Position numbers and translations under genes: made by a program
The notes under the pieces: generated by a model
The model's input: only the letters and a program-made list of their open reading frames with translations
What the model was told of the DNA's origin: nothing
Databases searched by the model: none
Assembly (NCBI GenBank): GCA_011763485.2
Contig: JAANSK020251496.1
Coordinates: 1-23,107 of the forward strand
From: Isoetes engelmannii
Taxonomy: Eukaryota > Streptophyta > Lycopodiopsida > Isoetales > Isoetaceae
Direction: 5' to 3'
DNA: 23,107 nt
Part shown: positions 1 to 9,999 of the stretch, piece after piece
Layout: each line of letters begins with the position of its first letter
How positions within the stretch are numbered: position 1 is the first letter of the stretch

Positions 1-928
1 TGAATAAAAACATGTATGATACAAAGTCCTATTTGACCATTGAATGGTAAAAAATATTGTCCAAATACCATATGGGGGTTTGTAAAAGCCACTTTTATAG
101 TATGCGATACATGCCATCATCACTCAAAATCTATACCCCTTTGCAATCTAGGCAATGCTTGCCCATACCTAACTACCACCAATGTAGTTGCCATGTAAAA
201 AATGTACCTAACTTCTTTTCTACATGTATTGTAATTGTGTCTACATCATTGCCTATAATACACCCGTACTTTTGCCCGGCAATGCCGGACACCCGTTACT
301 AGTATATTAGGTTTTCATATGTGATTAGGTTTACAAAGAGACAGTGCAGGTCGATCTGCACTATATAAGCATGGCAGCTGGATATCTATAGGCTGAAGCT
401 CTAAATTTAGATCTTGCCCTATTCTAGGAACTATGCAAACCTAACTAAAATAAATTAGCTATCAACTTATTTGTCTCCAAATTCTATATGAAAAAGATGC
501 TCACCAAGGGAGGCTATGGTCATGCCAAAGTAATGACAAAGGGGGTAATATTAGGAGAAGGTGCTCGTCAAAGGTTCTAAACTAATGATAGAGGGGAGAA
601 GATAATCATTCTAAAATAATGACAAAGGGAAGAAGATGTTTATCAAGGTTTCGGTGGTGTAATTACATCTTTTGAAGCTTGTAGGTTTTGAGAATATATG
701 TTTCTTAAGATCTTAAAGACAATAAAGAGGTCTGAACTGAGACCTCAATTGTGAGAGCCCGTACCACTAGGACAATCTTGAAGCTCTTGTATTTTACAAT
801 TCAACTATTGTATCAGGTTCAATGACCACTATTGTTGAGACAGTTGGGTGGGAAAGTGAGTGAGTGCAACCTTAAACAAAGATAAACAAATAAATAAATC
901 CACTTATATGAAGGTTGGAACAACTTTT

Positions 929-965
929 GACGGACGGACGGACGGACAGACAGACAGACAGACAG
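929..965. repeat. Tetranucleotide microsatellite (GACG)n-(GACA)n
   Basis: About four GACG-type units pass directly into about five GACA-type units in one uninterrupted array. A single transition spread by slippage explains the two halves. No gene is adjacent. Confidence 0.95.
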
Positions 966-1238
966 TACTTTTTAGATAAAATTGAATTTTTTTCTCATCT
1001 AAATTTGTGTCTATACCATAGTTACTAGAAACGGCTGTTGGGCTCGACCGTTACAAAAATGAAAAATGCGGTGAGAGAACACGGCATAATTTTTTTTTAA
1101 ATTTTTACACCCCTTTTGTTCTTTTTCGTTTAGCGCACGAGCCTGACTATAAGTGGCCCCTTATCTCTGTGGCCCTTGGTTTGGGAAATTCTCTGGAAGC
1201 CTTGTAAGCTACCGTGTGGAATTGGAATTTCACAGTAT

Positions 1239-1314
1239 GACTTAGATTTAAATAGCAAGACATTTTCTTGCTAAACGACTTAGATTTAAATAGCAAGAAA
1301 TTTTTCTGCTAAAA
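1239..1314. repeat. Two tandem 38-bp units, the first a hairpin
   Basis: Both units begin GACTTAGATTTAAATAGCAA and differ near their ends. Unit 1 (1239-1276) contains TAGCAAGA and its complement TCTTGCTA around a 5-nt spacer, an 8-bp stem. Unit 2 (1277-1314) retains a weakened version of the stem. Confidence 0.9.
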
Positions 1315-1442
1315 TTAGTCATTTTTCTTAGTACTTCTGGTAAGAATGAATGGGGAGTATGCATTGGTAGGCTGGCCTAGATCCAACATGAAGCCTATTG
1401 GTTATACCCAAAAAATTTCCCGAATTAAGCTGTGGCCCCTTA

Positions 1443-1495
1443 GGGTGCTTTCCTATGGACGGGCAGACTTGAAAGCGGTCCATAGGAAAGCACCC
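1443..1495. repeat. Perfect 18-bp inverted repeat with 17-nt loop
   Basis: Arm 1443-1460 (GGGTGCTTTCCTATGGAC) is an exact reverse complement of arm 1478-1495. The arms are more GC-rich than the flanks and the pairing stops sharply at both ends. It could be a transcribed stem-loop or the remains of a small foldback element; no target-site duplication is evident. Confidence 0.95.
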
Positions 1496-4041
1496 AGGTC
1501 CAAAAATAATAGCTTCGGATTACTGTACAAGGGAGGTTCTAAACCTAACCCACTCCGGTGAAGCGCTCATGGGAACGTTGGAAGTGTCGACCTGACCTTC
1601 AGGAAACCTGCCCACAGTAAAGCACCCTTATCTCAAAGGTTAGCGCTTCCACGTGTTAAGAAATCTGAGCTGGATATGGTTTAAGCCATTCGATTATAAT
1701 CTAGAACAATAGACGGTCTTCAAAATTCGATGGCCGTTCTGGACCGTGGCCTAGGTTAAATCAAAAGATGCTCCACAAAGGTATGGATCGTCACCTATGG
1801 TTAGATCAGACGATGTTCCACAAGGTAAATCAGAGTTTTCTTTGCTCCTATTTATCGTAGCTCTATCCCAGCTTTAATTGAGATCATATTTAAGATCATA
1901 GTTCCCGGCATCAAAGAATAATGACGTCCTGGCATTTGAGACGTGATTTACCTTGCCATGCCATTTGCATTTCGGATTCTCACTTTAGTATAGACCAACA
2001 TGTCTATTTGCCAGAGTTTGCTCTGTAATCTGTGCAAATTGATGTTTAGATGTGGTTTCGTCAGTTCTAGCTGCAAAGGCATGTGCAATGCATTCTTTAG
2101 TAAAAACCTCTGAATGACATGATTAAAAGTTTTATCTGATGAACAGGGCCTGAGTGATAGTTTCTCTGGTGCTAGCCTTTATATGGCAATTATACAGTCT
2201 ATGGCTTTTAATTCGTCAAATAAGAAGGAACGATTTGAACTCAATGCACCAGCAGGCTATGACTCTTTTACATTAACTATTGGAATTTGAAGGACCCAAA
2301 CGTTCCCCTTTCCTTTGATGTTGGGCACTGACACATTGTATAATATAGTGCTCTACATACCTCTTCTTTATTATGTGAGGAAAGAGACAGATGTTAGGAA
2401 GGTAGAGTGAATGGAAATGGCTTGGCTTATATTGACTTGTAGCTTGATGTGTGTAGTCTACCACGTGTGAGTGTATTAGAGGATGAATATTTGACATAAT
2501 ATTAGAATTTGAATTGAATTGCAGGTCCTCCAGCTCATAGAAGGTTTCAGTATTTGTGATTTGGGATGTGGTGTACGCAAGCACGTTCCCTTTCTGTTGT
2601 TTGATGGTGTAAATACATATGATGTATCATTCATGACCATGAATTGAAACCAAAGCCAGCCCATTTTTTCTGTCACGCCAGGGGCCCTTGCTTAATCAAT
2701 GGGTAAGAAACAAGTTTGTCAATGGGATTGTATTATTAGAATCGTTATTGTTGAGAAGAAAAATCAGATGTCCATTAGAGCAATTGCAAGTTTATGGCTT
2801 TGTGGAAGCATAGCTCGGCAAGTGGTATCCCTTTTTATTTTAACACCTTATGTTAGAGCAGACGCAAAAAAAGGCAATGCTCCAAAATGAAGGGAATGCA
2901 TAACACTAGGCATTCGCAATGACATGCACAAAGTTGAGGATGCATTCCTAGGGTGGTTATTCTGGATCACAATTGAATATTGATGTTACGACATTTCCTC
3001 TTGAACGTGGAAAATATAGTAGATGACATTGGCTTGTTGGATGCAGCTTAAGCCAACAGCTATGGATTGATTTAATAAACCTTGATATCATTCCGTTTTT
3101 GGAGGAAACTCCAAGAGGTCAAATATTCTCACATACCTTTGTATAAGACTCTTATTTCGAAACCTTTGTACAAGATTCTTGTTGGAATGGATCAATGGTG
3201 TATATATACGTATGGTCACAAATTGCTTCTGGAGTATGCGTCCAGTAGCATGTCACATTCATATAGTACTTCGTTAAACTCAATAGATAGAAACCATTAT
3301 CTGGAAACCAACATCAATATTACAGGTCAGCTTAAAAGATCAAAGCGGAGCTCTTTTTTATTGGACTGCAAAAGAAACATCCATGCAATGCTATGATGTT
3401 ATCAGTATTTTTTTTTCTATAACCAATGCAATACAAGGGAACATTACTTTAGATGTCTTGATGCTTTAAACAAAAAAGGTTACAGTCATTGAATCTGTAC
3501 TATTTAGTAGATAGATACTAATTATTAATATCTCTAACTAGAGGTGCATAATTGGTTATGACATGACATTGGGACAATCCGTAGTGCATTGGCACCTAGT
3601 TCTTCCAAGGTTTTGGAGCCAAATCTGATTTTTTTACAAAGATATGCAATGAGATTGTGAATGGCATGCCATATGCAGTTCGTTTCTATCTGTAACGATC
3701 TTTTATTCCAAGAATAAAGACAGACGGCCCTTTCTTGTATTTGAAGCCCTAGTTTTTTTTTCTTTTTTTTTTTTTTTTTTTTTGGGCTCAGAGTTCGGCT
3801 CGGATAACAGATAGCGAAGGCAGAATGCTTCGATTTGTTTTTCGGGTTCCCATTTGTGAGCCAGCATCTTTTGCAACATAGCAAATTTCAGTTATTACTG
3901 TTATTCTTCTCTCTCAGAAACTTTGTAAATGTCAGTTAAGCTTTGCTCGTAGTCCTTCCTTTCTTACAATCTTGTGCTTCCGTTGATGTTGGCAGTAACA
4001 ATTCAAAATTCGCTATAGCTTTTTCCACACATTCCAGAAGA

Positions 4042-4135
4042 ATGGAGTCTGACTTGCAGGATTTTCTTAAGGTGACCTCCTTGAAGCCCTTCAATTTTAC
4101 TGTCACTAACTCATATGCATTGACAAAGGGAATGG
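4042..4135 (+). CDS. Possible upstream (5') coding exon, unassigned
   Basis: From an ATG at 4042 the frame reads MESDLQDFLKVTSLKPFNF and continues TVTNSYALTKGM to a near-consensus donor at 4136 (ATGG/gtaagaag), ending in phase 1. The same frame is open upstream to 3940, so the exon could be longer and the ATG internal. It lies on the formin strand, 3.4 kb before the first modelled exon, and would need an intermediate exon because exon 7520 requires phase 0. I recognise no domain. It may be the first formin exon, part of another small gene, or chance. Confidence 0.3.
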
Positions 4136-5246
4136 GTAAGAAGAAACATTCTATATTTCCTTGTATTTCTGCTGTAAGAAGGAAATGTTTTTTTTGAATC
4201 ATGCTTTTAGACGAATAAACTTTTTTTAAAAAATGCTTGTAATTTTGATGATTACATACCTCATGGGCATAAATATGTACATCTATTCCAGCAATTTGGA
4301 CTTGTGCTTACCGCTTTTTGCATGTGTATCACTGGGCATGGTTAATGGAGGTTCTGCTGTGTTTTGTTCTATCTTCCGGGCGAATATTTACATGTTATAA
4401 TCATGTTGCCATTATTTGAGCTGTGATATTTGCGGAGTTAGCTGCAAATCCAATTTCAAGTGTTGGGTTATCATACACATGCAAGTAACATACTTTGACC
4501 GTATGTTGTGCAACTAACTTCATGATATTTCCAGTCTATGTTGCTTAAAAAGGACCTCATTTTGTGAAATATATATGAGGTTATGGTCTTGAAGAAAATG
4601 TCAGCCATTGTCAATGCATAAAAGGGACTTCTCTCCTTAAAAGTTAGTTTCTCATTATAAACTACTGCCAATGTAACTTGAAACATCAAGTTATTTAAAA
4701 AAGCACATATAGTAGATAGATGAATCGTAAATTGGCCAAGCAGAGGCAAAATGACACAAAGTCAAAAGATGTTTAGATGTGGCTTCTTTGCTGATAGAAT
4801 AACAGAGTGACATGTGTCTGTACTAAGTAACAAAAGCAGACACTTGATTTGAGAAATACAGTGCGTGCTTTGCAAAAGATTACATCACACAAATGTTGCC
4901 TTTGGCATGTTTTTCCTCTTCCAAGTAACGTCACTAGGTTATTTTATAGAAGCTAATAATTAGTTGATTCTAAAACTATTAGATGGGATTATTGCTTGAC
5001 CTCTATTACCATCATTTTTGAAAGTCTTTTGTTTGTATGATCCCATTCTTCCCTCCATCGAACTTTCAGTTTTTTGTGTGACCTGACCACTTTTTTCATT
5101 GTTGCTACCATACCATCTGCTTCATGTTAATGTCATCCTATATTTTTAGGATGAATCCAAGTTGGCGGGGATGTGTCTATGCACGTGATGATTCTTTTTG
5201 AGGGAGGAATCTTTCTTCTGTGCTCAGTCACTTAATGGGCATCTAA

Positions 5247-5441
5247 AAGGCCCCATTTTCGTTGACCTGGCATTTTGTATTCATGCCTGTAGCCACATTC
5301 CAGGGTGTTTGCAGTTTTCTGAAACCCGGTGCTTTTGCAGCCAGTATTTGTTTCTCAGAGTGGTTCTTCTATGCCGGACACCTGCGTGGGACTAAGCTTA
5401 GATTTGATCGTTCTTATGGGGAAGCCAAGAACTCAAGATAG
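5247..5441 (+). other. Doubly open, coding-like stretch
   Basis: Two plus-strand frames are open together here, and base composition is less AT-rich than the flanks. One reads GVCSFLKPGAFAASICFSEW then FFYAGHLRGTKLRFDRSYGE, behind a possible acceptor (cattccag at 5303) and ending at TAG 5439-5441. The other reads SLNGHLKGPIFVDLAFCIHA up to 5395. Neither matches a family I know and no donor fits the phase of exon 7520, so I do not place it in the formin model. It may be a lost or alternative 5' exon. Confidence 0.25.
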
Positions 5442-5470
5442 GCCTTTCCTTCAACATTTACCTTATTCGT

Positions 5471-5570
5471 GATCTTAAAACCATCTATCACATTGGATTA
5501 GTTAGGAATTCATTATATTGAGATGTTAAGACAACCATCCATCACATTGATTAATCAGGAATCCATTTTC
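5471..5570. repeat. Diverged tandem duplication, period about 51 bp
   Basis: Unit 1 (5471-5521) and unit 2 (5522-5570) share the order GAT-TTAA, ACCATC-ATCACATTG, ATTA, AGGAAT-CATT with scattered substitutions and small indels. Function unknown; it lies in non-coding sequence upstream of the formin exons. Confidence 0.75.
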
Positions 5571-7377
5571 TTAGCATGTTCAGAGGGCACTTACTGGCAT
5601 TCTAAATCTGATAGATTCATATGCGTTAAAAGATGGCAGATGTGCATAGGTTAGTACTGAAGATAGGAATAACTGCGAGATAAATGTATAAAGAGAACAG
5701 AAAAAAAGTTTATTTTAAAAGAATCTATAATAGCAAGGTCATATGATCATGTCAGTAACTCTTCTACATTTATGTGCTGGTAATCTGAACAAAGCGGTCT
5801 CTCAAATAATGCGATCCAGTCCAAATGCAAGATTGCTCCTGCATTAAACTTGGGCTTCTGAGTTTTAGCACAATGTTCCTTGTTATGGAAATGTGATTCT
5901 ATATTGAGCACAATCAAAAGTTTTGTAAAGCTAGTTTGCTCCTATTTTGGGACAAAGTAGTTACAATCTATTCTAGGTTTTAGAACATTTGCTTTAATTT
6001 GCAGCTCGTGGGCTCTTTTTATATATTCCACACTTTCTTTGCATCTACATTTGTCATTGCTTTTTCTCTCTTGCTTGCTAGACATATCCATTAAATCTGA
6101 ACATACGTTATGCCTGTCCTTCAGAACATAGGGATTGATTGATGTCTGATCAGGTCTAGCTTTTGAGCTTTACAATTTGTGCTTAACACGAATAAAGCTT
6201 GTGCATGACACTTCTAAACCCTCCTGAGATGAATGGAGGAATTTGGCATATGAGAGTCATGTCCATTTCATTCGTGTGGTTAACCACCACGATCTGTAGT
6301 GTAATCTATGGTTAAAACTTAACGCAGAGAGCAAAGGTTTTATAGTTGAGAAAATTCATGTTGTGGCCCAACGTTAGACATAACCTAGCTTTTTGGGTTG
6401 TACTTTTCTTTTGCTTCTTTAGATTTCCTTAGTCAATCTAACAAGTCTATTGTTATGACTTTGAAGATCCCTTACTTTTGGGAACAATGACTTCGAAATC
6501 GCCTTTCCCAATGGATTTATTGCATCCACTATGACTTTGGAAACAAGAAGTTTGTTGCACTCTATCAGATGAAAGCAAGTTGTAACTTTGTTTCAAAGCC
6601 TTAGTGGGCTGTAAATATTCCATTGACTTTTTTGCAATGGTTTAGAAAATTTGTACAATGGTTATCCGTAGCTTTGTTATTGCACAGAAATGCACTTAAT
6701 TTATACATCAAGTCATTTCTTACAATCATCAATCACCATTTTTTACAGTTACATTCTAACCAAGAGACTTATTCACCATAGAAATAAAAGTACAGTTTGA
6801 CGTGAGCCTCTATTTTATGAGGTTAGCACTTGTTTACAGATTAATCACCTAATTTGGTAAGTTGTGTTCTTGATGAGAATGAGAATTATGTCAGGCCCAC
6901 ATCCTTCCAAAGATTTGAGCGAGACACGTCGTTAAGAGTATCAGTAAGGGTGTCCATATCTTCGTCAAATTAGTAAAAGATTACAAAATGCTTGTCTGTC
7001 ATGCAAGAATGCCTTTCGTTAACACTTTGAACTTAGAAAATTGCAATACTATGTCTGCAAGTGTAGTGCAGGAATTCAAAACGCACTTTGGGTAGATGGA
7101 AAACATTCTTAGAGCACTGGTATATGATGATATCTAAACATGCCTTTTGTACTGATCGCCTATTGTACTTTAGATCTAGAATGTAAAAGTGAATTTACCC
7201 AACCCAAAAAACTTTGTATACCTAAATGCCTTGCTATTTGTAAGACCTTGCCAAAGCCTTCTCGTGTGCCTTTTTGCTAGTTCTTTTTGTCGTTGCAAAA
7301 TCATTGATCTGACTAGGACGTTTGGTGCAACATAGGCAAGCCTTAGGTGCTTTCCTAGAGAAAAGTGTTGCTCACAG
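5571..7377. other. Non-coding stretch, probably formin intron or upstream sequence
   Basis: No exon could be supported here. Short open runs occur, for example around 6455-6535 (YDFEDPLLLGTMTSKSPF), without convincing splice sites on both sides. If the formin starts near 4042, this is intron. Confidence 0.4.
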
Positions 7378-7502
7378 TTACCACCCAAATGCGCCACCCA
7401 GATGCACGCCAATACACATCAATGCCAATCCTTGTTTCGTTGCCACCCAAATGTGCCACCTAAATGGACACCAATACGCATCAATGCCAATCCATTCTAT
7501 TG
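7378..7502. repeat. 62-bp tandem duplication just before the first modelled formin exon
   Basis: Unit 1 starts at 7378 and unit 2 at 7440; each carries CCACCCAAATG, GCCACC, CCAATAC, and CATCAATGCCAATCC in the same order, with about ten differences. The pair ends some 18 nt before exon 7520 and so overlaps the acceptor's branch-point region. The plus frame is open through both units, but the frame there gives no recognisable protein. Confidence 0.9.
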
Positions 7503-7519
7503 ATATTGTTTCTGATCAG

Positions 7520-9999
7520 GGCAATGTTGATGCTCCGTCTACAATTCAACTGCTTTTTGGCCTTCGAAAAGCTCTTGATTATCTCTTATCCGCATCATGT
7601 AAGCATACCATCTACCCCTTTTCCTTTCGTTCAGCTGGACAAAGAGCATTCATTCTGTTTTCTGGAAAAAAAAATGCAGGTGAAAGTGTTCGTTCCTTAT
7701 TTGACGTTCCAATTCCTATAGAAGACGTCTTAGCATTGAAGAAGGTTTTTCTTGAAGGTTTTGTTCTTTTGTTAGATATAACTTTGTAATTGATTTTAAA
7801 ATATGTGTCTAAATTCTACTTCAAATAAGCCCATTATGTTCCAATATTTAAGGCTCTAACAACAGGCTTTGTCGAAATCTGGATTTTATCTAGGGTGATG
7901 GCGGAAATTTTGTCCTATTAGATGCAACGTGTTTACTCAAAACCTTATCATCATGATGCCCTTTATGGGTACATGGAATCAATTGAATCAATTATGTGAT
8001 ATCATGGGTGACTATCGTCTCGTGTATGTAAACCAAAATATTGAAATTTACAATGAGATTAAACTTAAATGGCACACTTACAATAGCAAGATCCCTCAAT
8101 TGTTGTTGGCAACAAAGTTGAAATTGCAAATTCTTAACCATTGCATGCAGCCATAACTTATATGAAACTTGTAGTTGATGTAACTTGAATACAGCCAATT
8201 AACACAAGGGAACAAAATTGGCCTCAGAGAATGCAATGGCTTTAGTATATGATTGTAACGTGTTTATTTTACTTTCATTGTAAATGTTGGCATCAAGTAT
8301 TGACTTCAAGCTCTATATTTCTTAGAATCATACTAAAATTATGAATTGGCTTTTTGGTAAACAAACAGGTAGGAACTTTCATGGACTCCATCTTAATAGC
8401 CATGCCGTAGCAGCGTTAATGATTTTCTTTCTTAAGGAGTTGAAGGGTTCACTTTTATCTCTCTCTCTGCAGGATTCCCTCATTGTAGCTGCAGGTATTT
8501 ATTGCTGCTATGCTGGTAAAAACACGTTGATTTTGATACAAAGCTGGACATTAGTAAACATAATCTTATATCATTTTTGGGTAATAAGATGACAGGAACA
8601 CAATTTTTGGTTATAGATAGAATGAAAGGGATGAATGGATACACTTCATTTGGATCAAAACCAAGCCCCCACCTTCTAGTAGAACATGTCTTTGGATAAT
8701 AGAAATGCTGCAGGATTGGACAAATACGCAATCTAGTGATGTAATGGCATTTTAAATGGTTCCTACCTTCTATCTAGTATTCATATGTGTCGCCAAGGGT
8801 GCAATAACATGATAGATTACTTGCTTAGGCCAGTTGCCAGGCATAAGAACTCTAGGAACAAATTTTTAGAGCTATTTTTTACCATCACGTTGTATTTGAG
8901 TTTACAATAAGACTTCATGAAAATGGTGTGTTCTTATAGCGTTTAAACCTCCGGGAATTATGAGTAATCTGCTTTGTTATGCGAAATTGTTACTTAGATA
9001 AGTAAATCCTAATTAAGGAGGGAAGTCTTGTTGGATTTTGATATATATTTGTTCTTATCTGAAGTGTTTAAACCTCCAGGAATTCCGAGTAGCTGCTCTC
9101 GTTTATATGTTATGCGGCTTCTGCTGGCACAATTGCCAGTTATCAATCGTTGTTTATTGAAGGACTTGGTCTTCTTGATATTGAAATCGTATTGGGATAA
9201 TGGAGACTGGAACTATCTTACCAAATTCGGTGCTTTGTTGGGGCCTTTGCTCTTTCCACTACAGAGTAAAGTAGAAAATACATACAGGTGTTTCTCCATT
9301 CACGTTATTCCTTTCCTTTTCTCTAAAAGACTGTAATACATATCTCTTACTTGTGTTGGTTGTTTTTTCACAACTTTGGTTATAATGGCATCGCAGTCAT
9401 TTCCGGATGGCTTCCATTTTTGTTATTACGCTGATCAAGGAATGGAGTTACCTATTCCATCATGATGCGGATTCACATATGCCATCAAGAGGGGGGATCT
9501 ACATGCAAAAAGTATGTATTTGAAGCATCATTGTTTGATATTACTTTCTTTGTTTGAGGACATAATAGAGTTCCTTTCCTAAATGGCAAATCGTATTTTT
9601 TGTATTCCATTTTTATGCACCAATGTGACAGAATGTAGATGGGGCCAAAGACAAAGTAAAAAAAAGAGGTAACAGACGTAGAATAGATATTGTAGAAATA
9701 ATGAAAGATTATGTTAACGTTACCACTTGGGTCTATGAGACCAATTATAAATCAATCATGTATAGCTAGAGGCGCATTTGCAGCCTCCTAGATATGTAGC
9801 ATAGAAAATGGGAAATGAAAAATTAAAACGATGAAATCAGTTAACTTTTGTCTTCTTCTTAGCCACTGCAAGAGGACCTGGTTTCCTTTTATTATTATTG
9901 TCACCTACGATGAGAAAGAGAGTTATCTCCCTTTGTGTATGGTCATTTTCCTGTCCAGCTCTCTCTCCAGCCTGCTCCTTTTCTATGAGCAGTTATTTG
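7520..9999 (+). CDS. RhoGAP-like module of the formin (exons 7520-7598, 7680-7757, 8369-8494, 9065-9287, 9863-9999)
   Basis: Five exons with matching phases (1,1,1,2,1 at their ends) encode a run that follows RhoGAP order. Exon 8369-8494 reads LNSHAVAALMIFFLKEL then GSLLSLSLQDSLIVAA, matching the family pattern of a His-Val-Ala-x-Leu-Leu-Lys helix followed by the Arg-Glu-Leu-Pro segment. Exon 9065-9287 reads RLYVMRLLLAQLPVINRCLL and later NYLTKFGALLGPLLFPL, matching the LP-x-x-N helix and the N-K-M-T...FGP-x-LL segment. Exon 9863-9999 ends LLLFYEQLFG, like the last RhoGAP helix. Exons 7520-7598 and 7680-7757 (STIQLLFGLRKALDYLLSAS, then CESVRSLFDVPIP) would cover the region that normally holds the arginine finger, but I see no Gly-x-Phe-Arg motif there. 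The donor at 7758 (GAAG/gttttg) was chosen because it alone gives the phase required by 8369. Similarity is weak overall; the two last exons are the best supported. Confidence 0.65.

Larger units (their letters stand above)
1..3939. other. Intergenic or far-upstream sequence without a recognised gene
   Basis: Short open frames on both strands show no motif or splice context I can support. The stretch holds a tetranucleotide array (929-965), 38-bp tandem hairpin units (1239-1314), a perfect 18-bp stem-loop (1443-1495) and a T-rich tract (about 3752-3783). The block around 1350-1850 has a less AT-rich, repeat-like composition and may be an old transposable-element fragment, but no terminal repeats or coding remains identify it. 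Confidence 0.5.

Noticed and set aside
3752-3783. Long T-rich tract as a retroposon poly-A tail on the minus strand
   Set aside because: No element body or target-site duplication could be defined beside it.
7866-7894. Possible small exon between 7757 and 8369 carrying a catalytic-arginine loop
   Set aside because: It has acceptor- and donor-like ends, but no phase combination reaches exon 8369 and no Gly-x-Phe-Arg motif is encoded.
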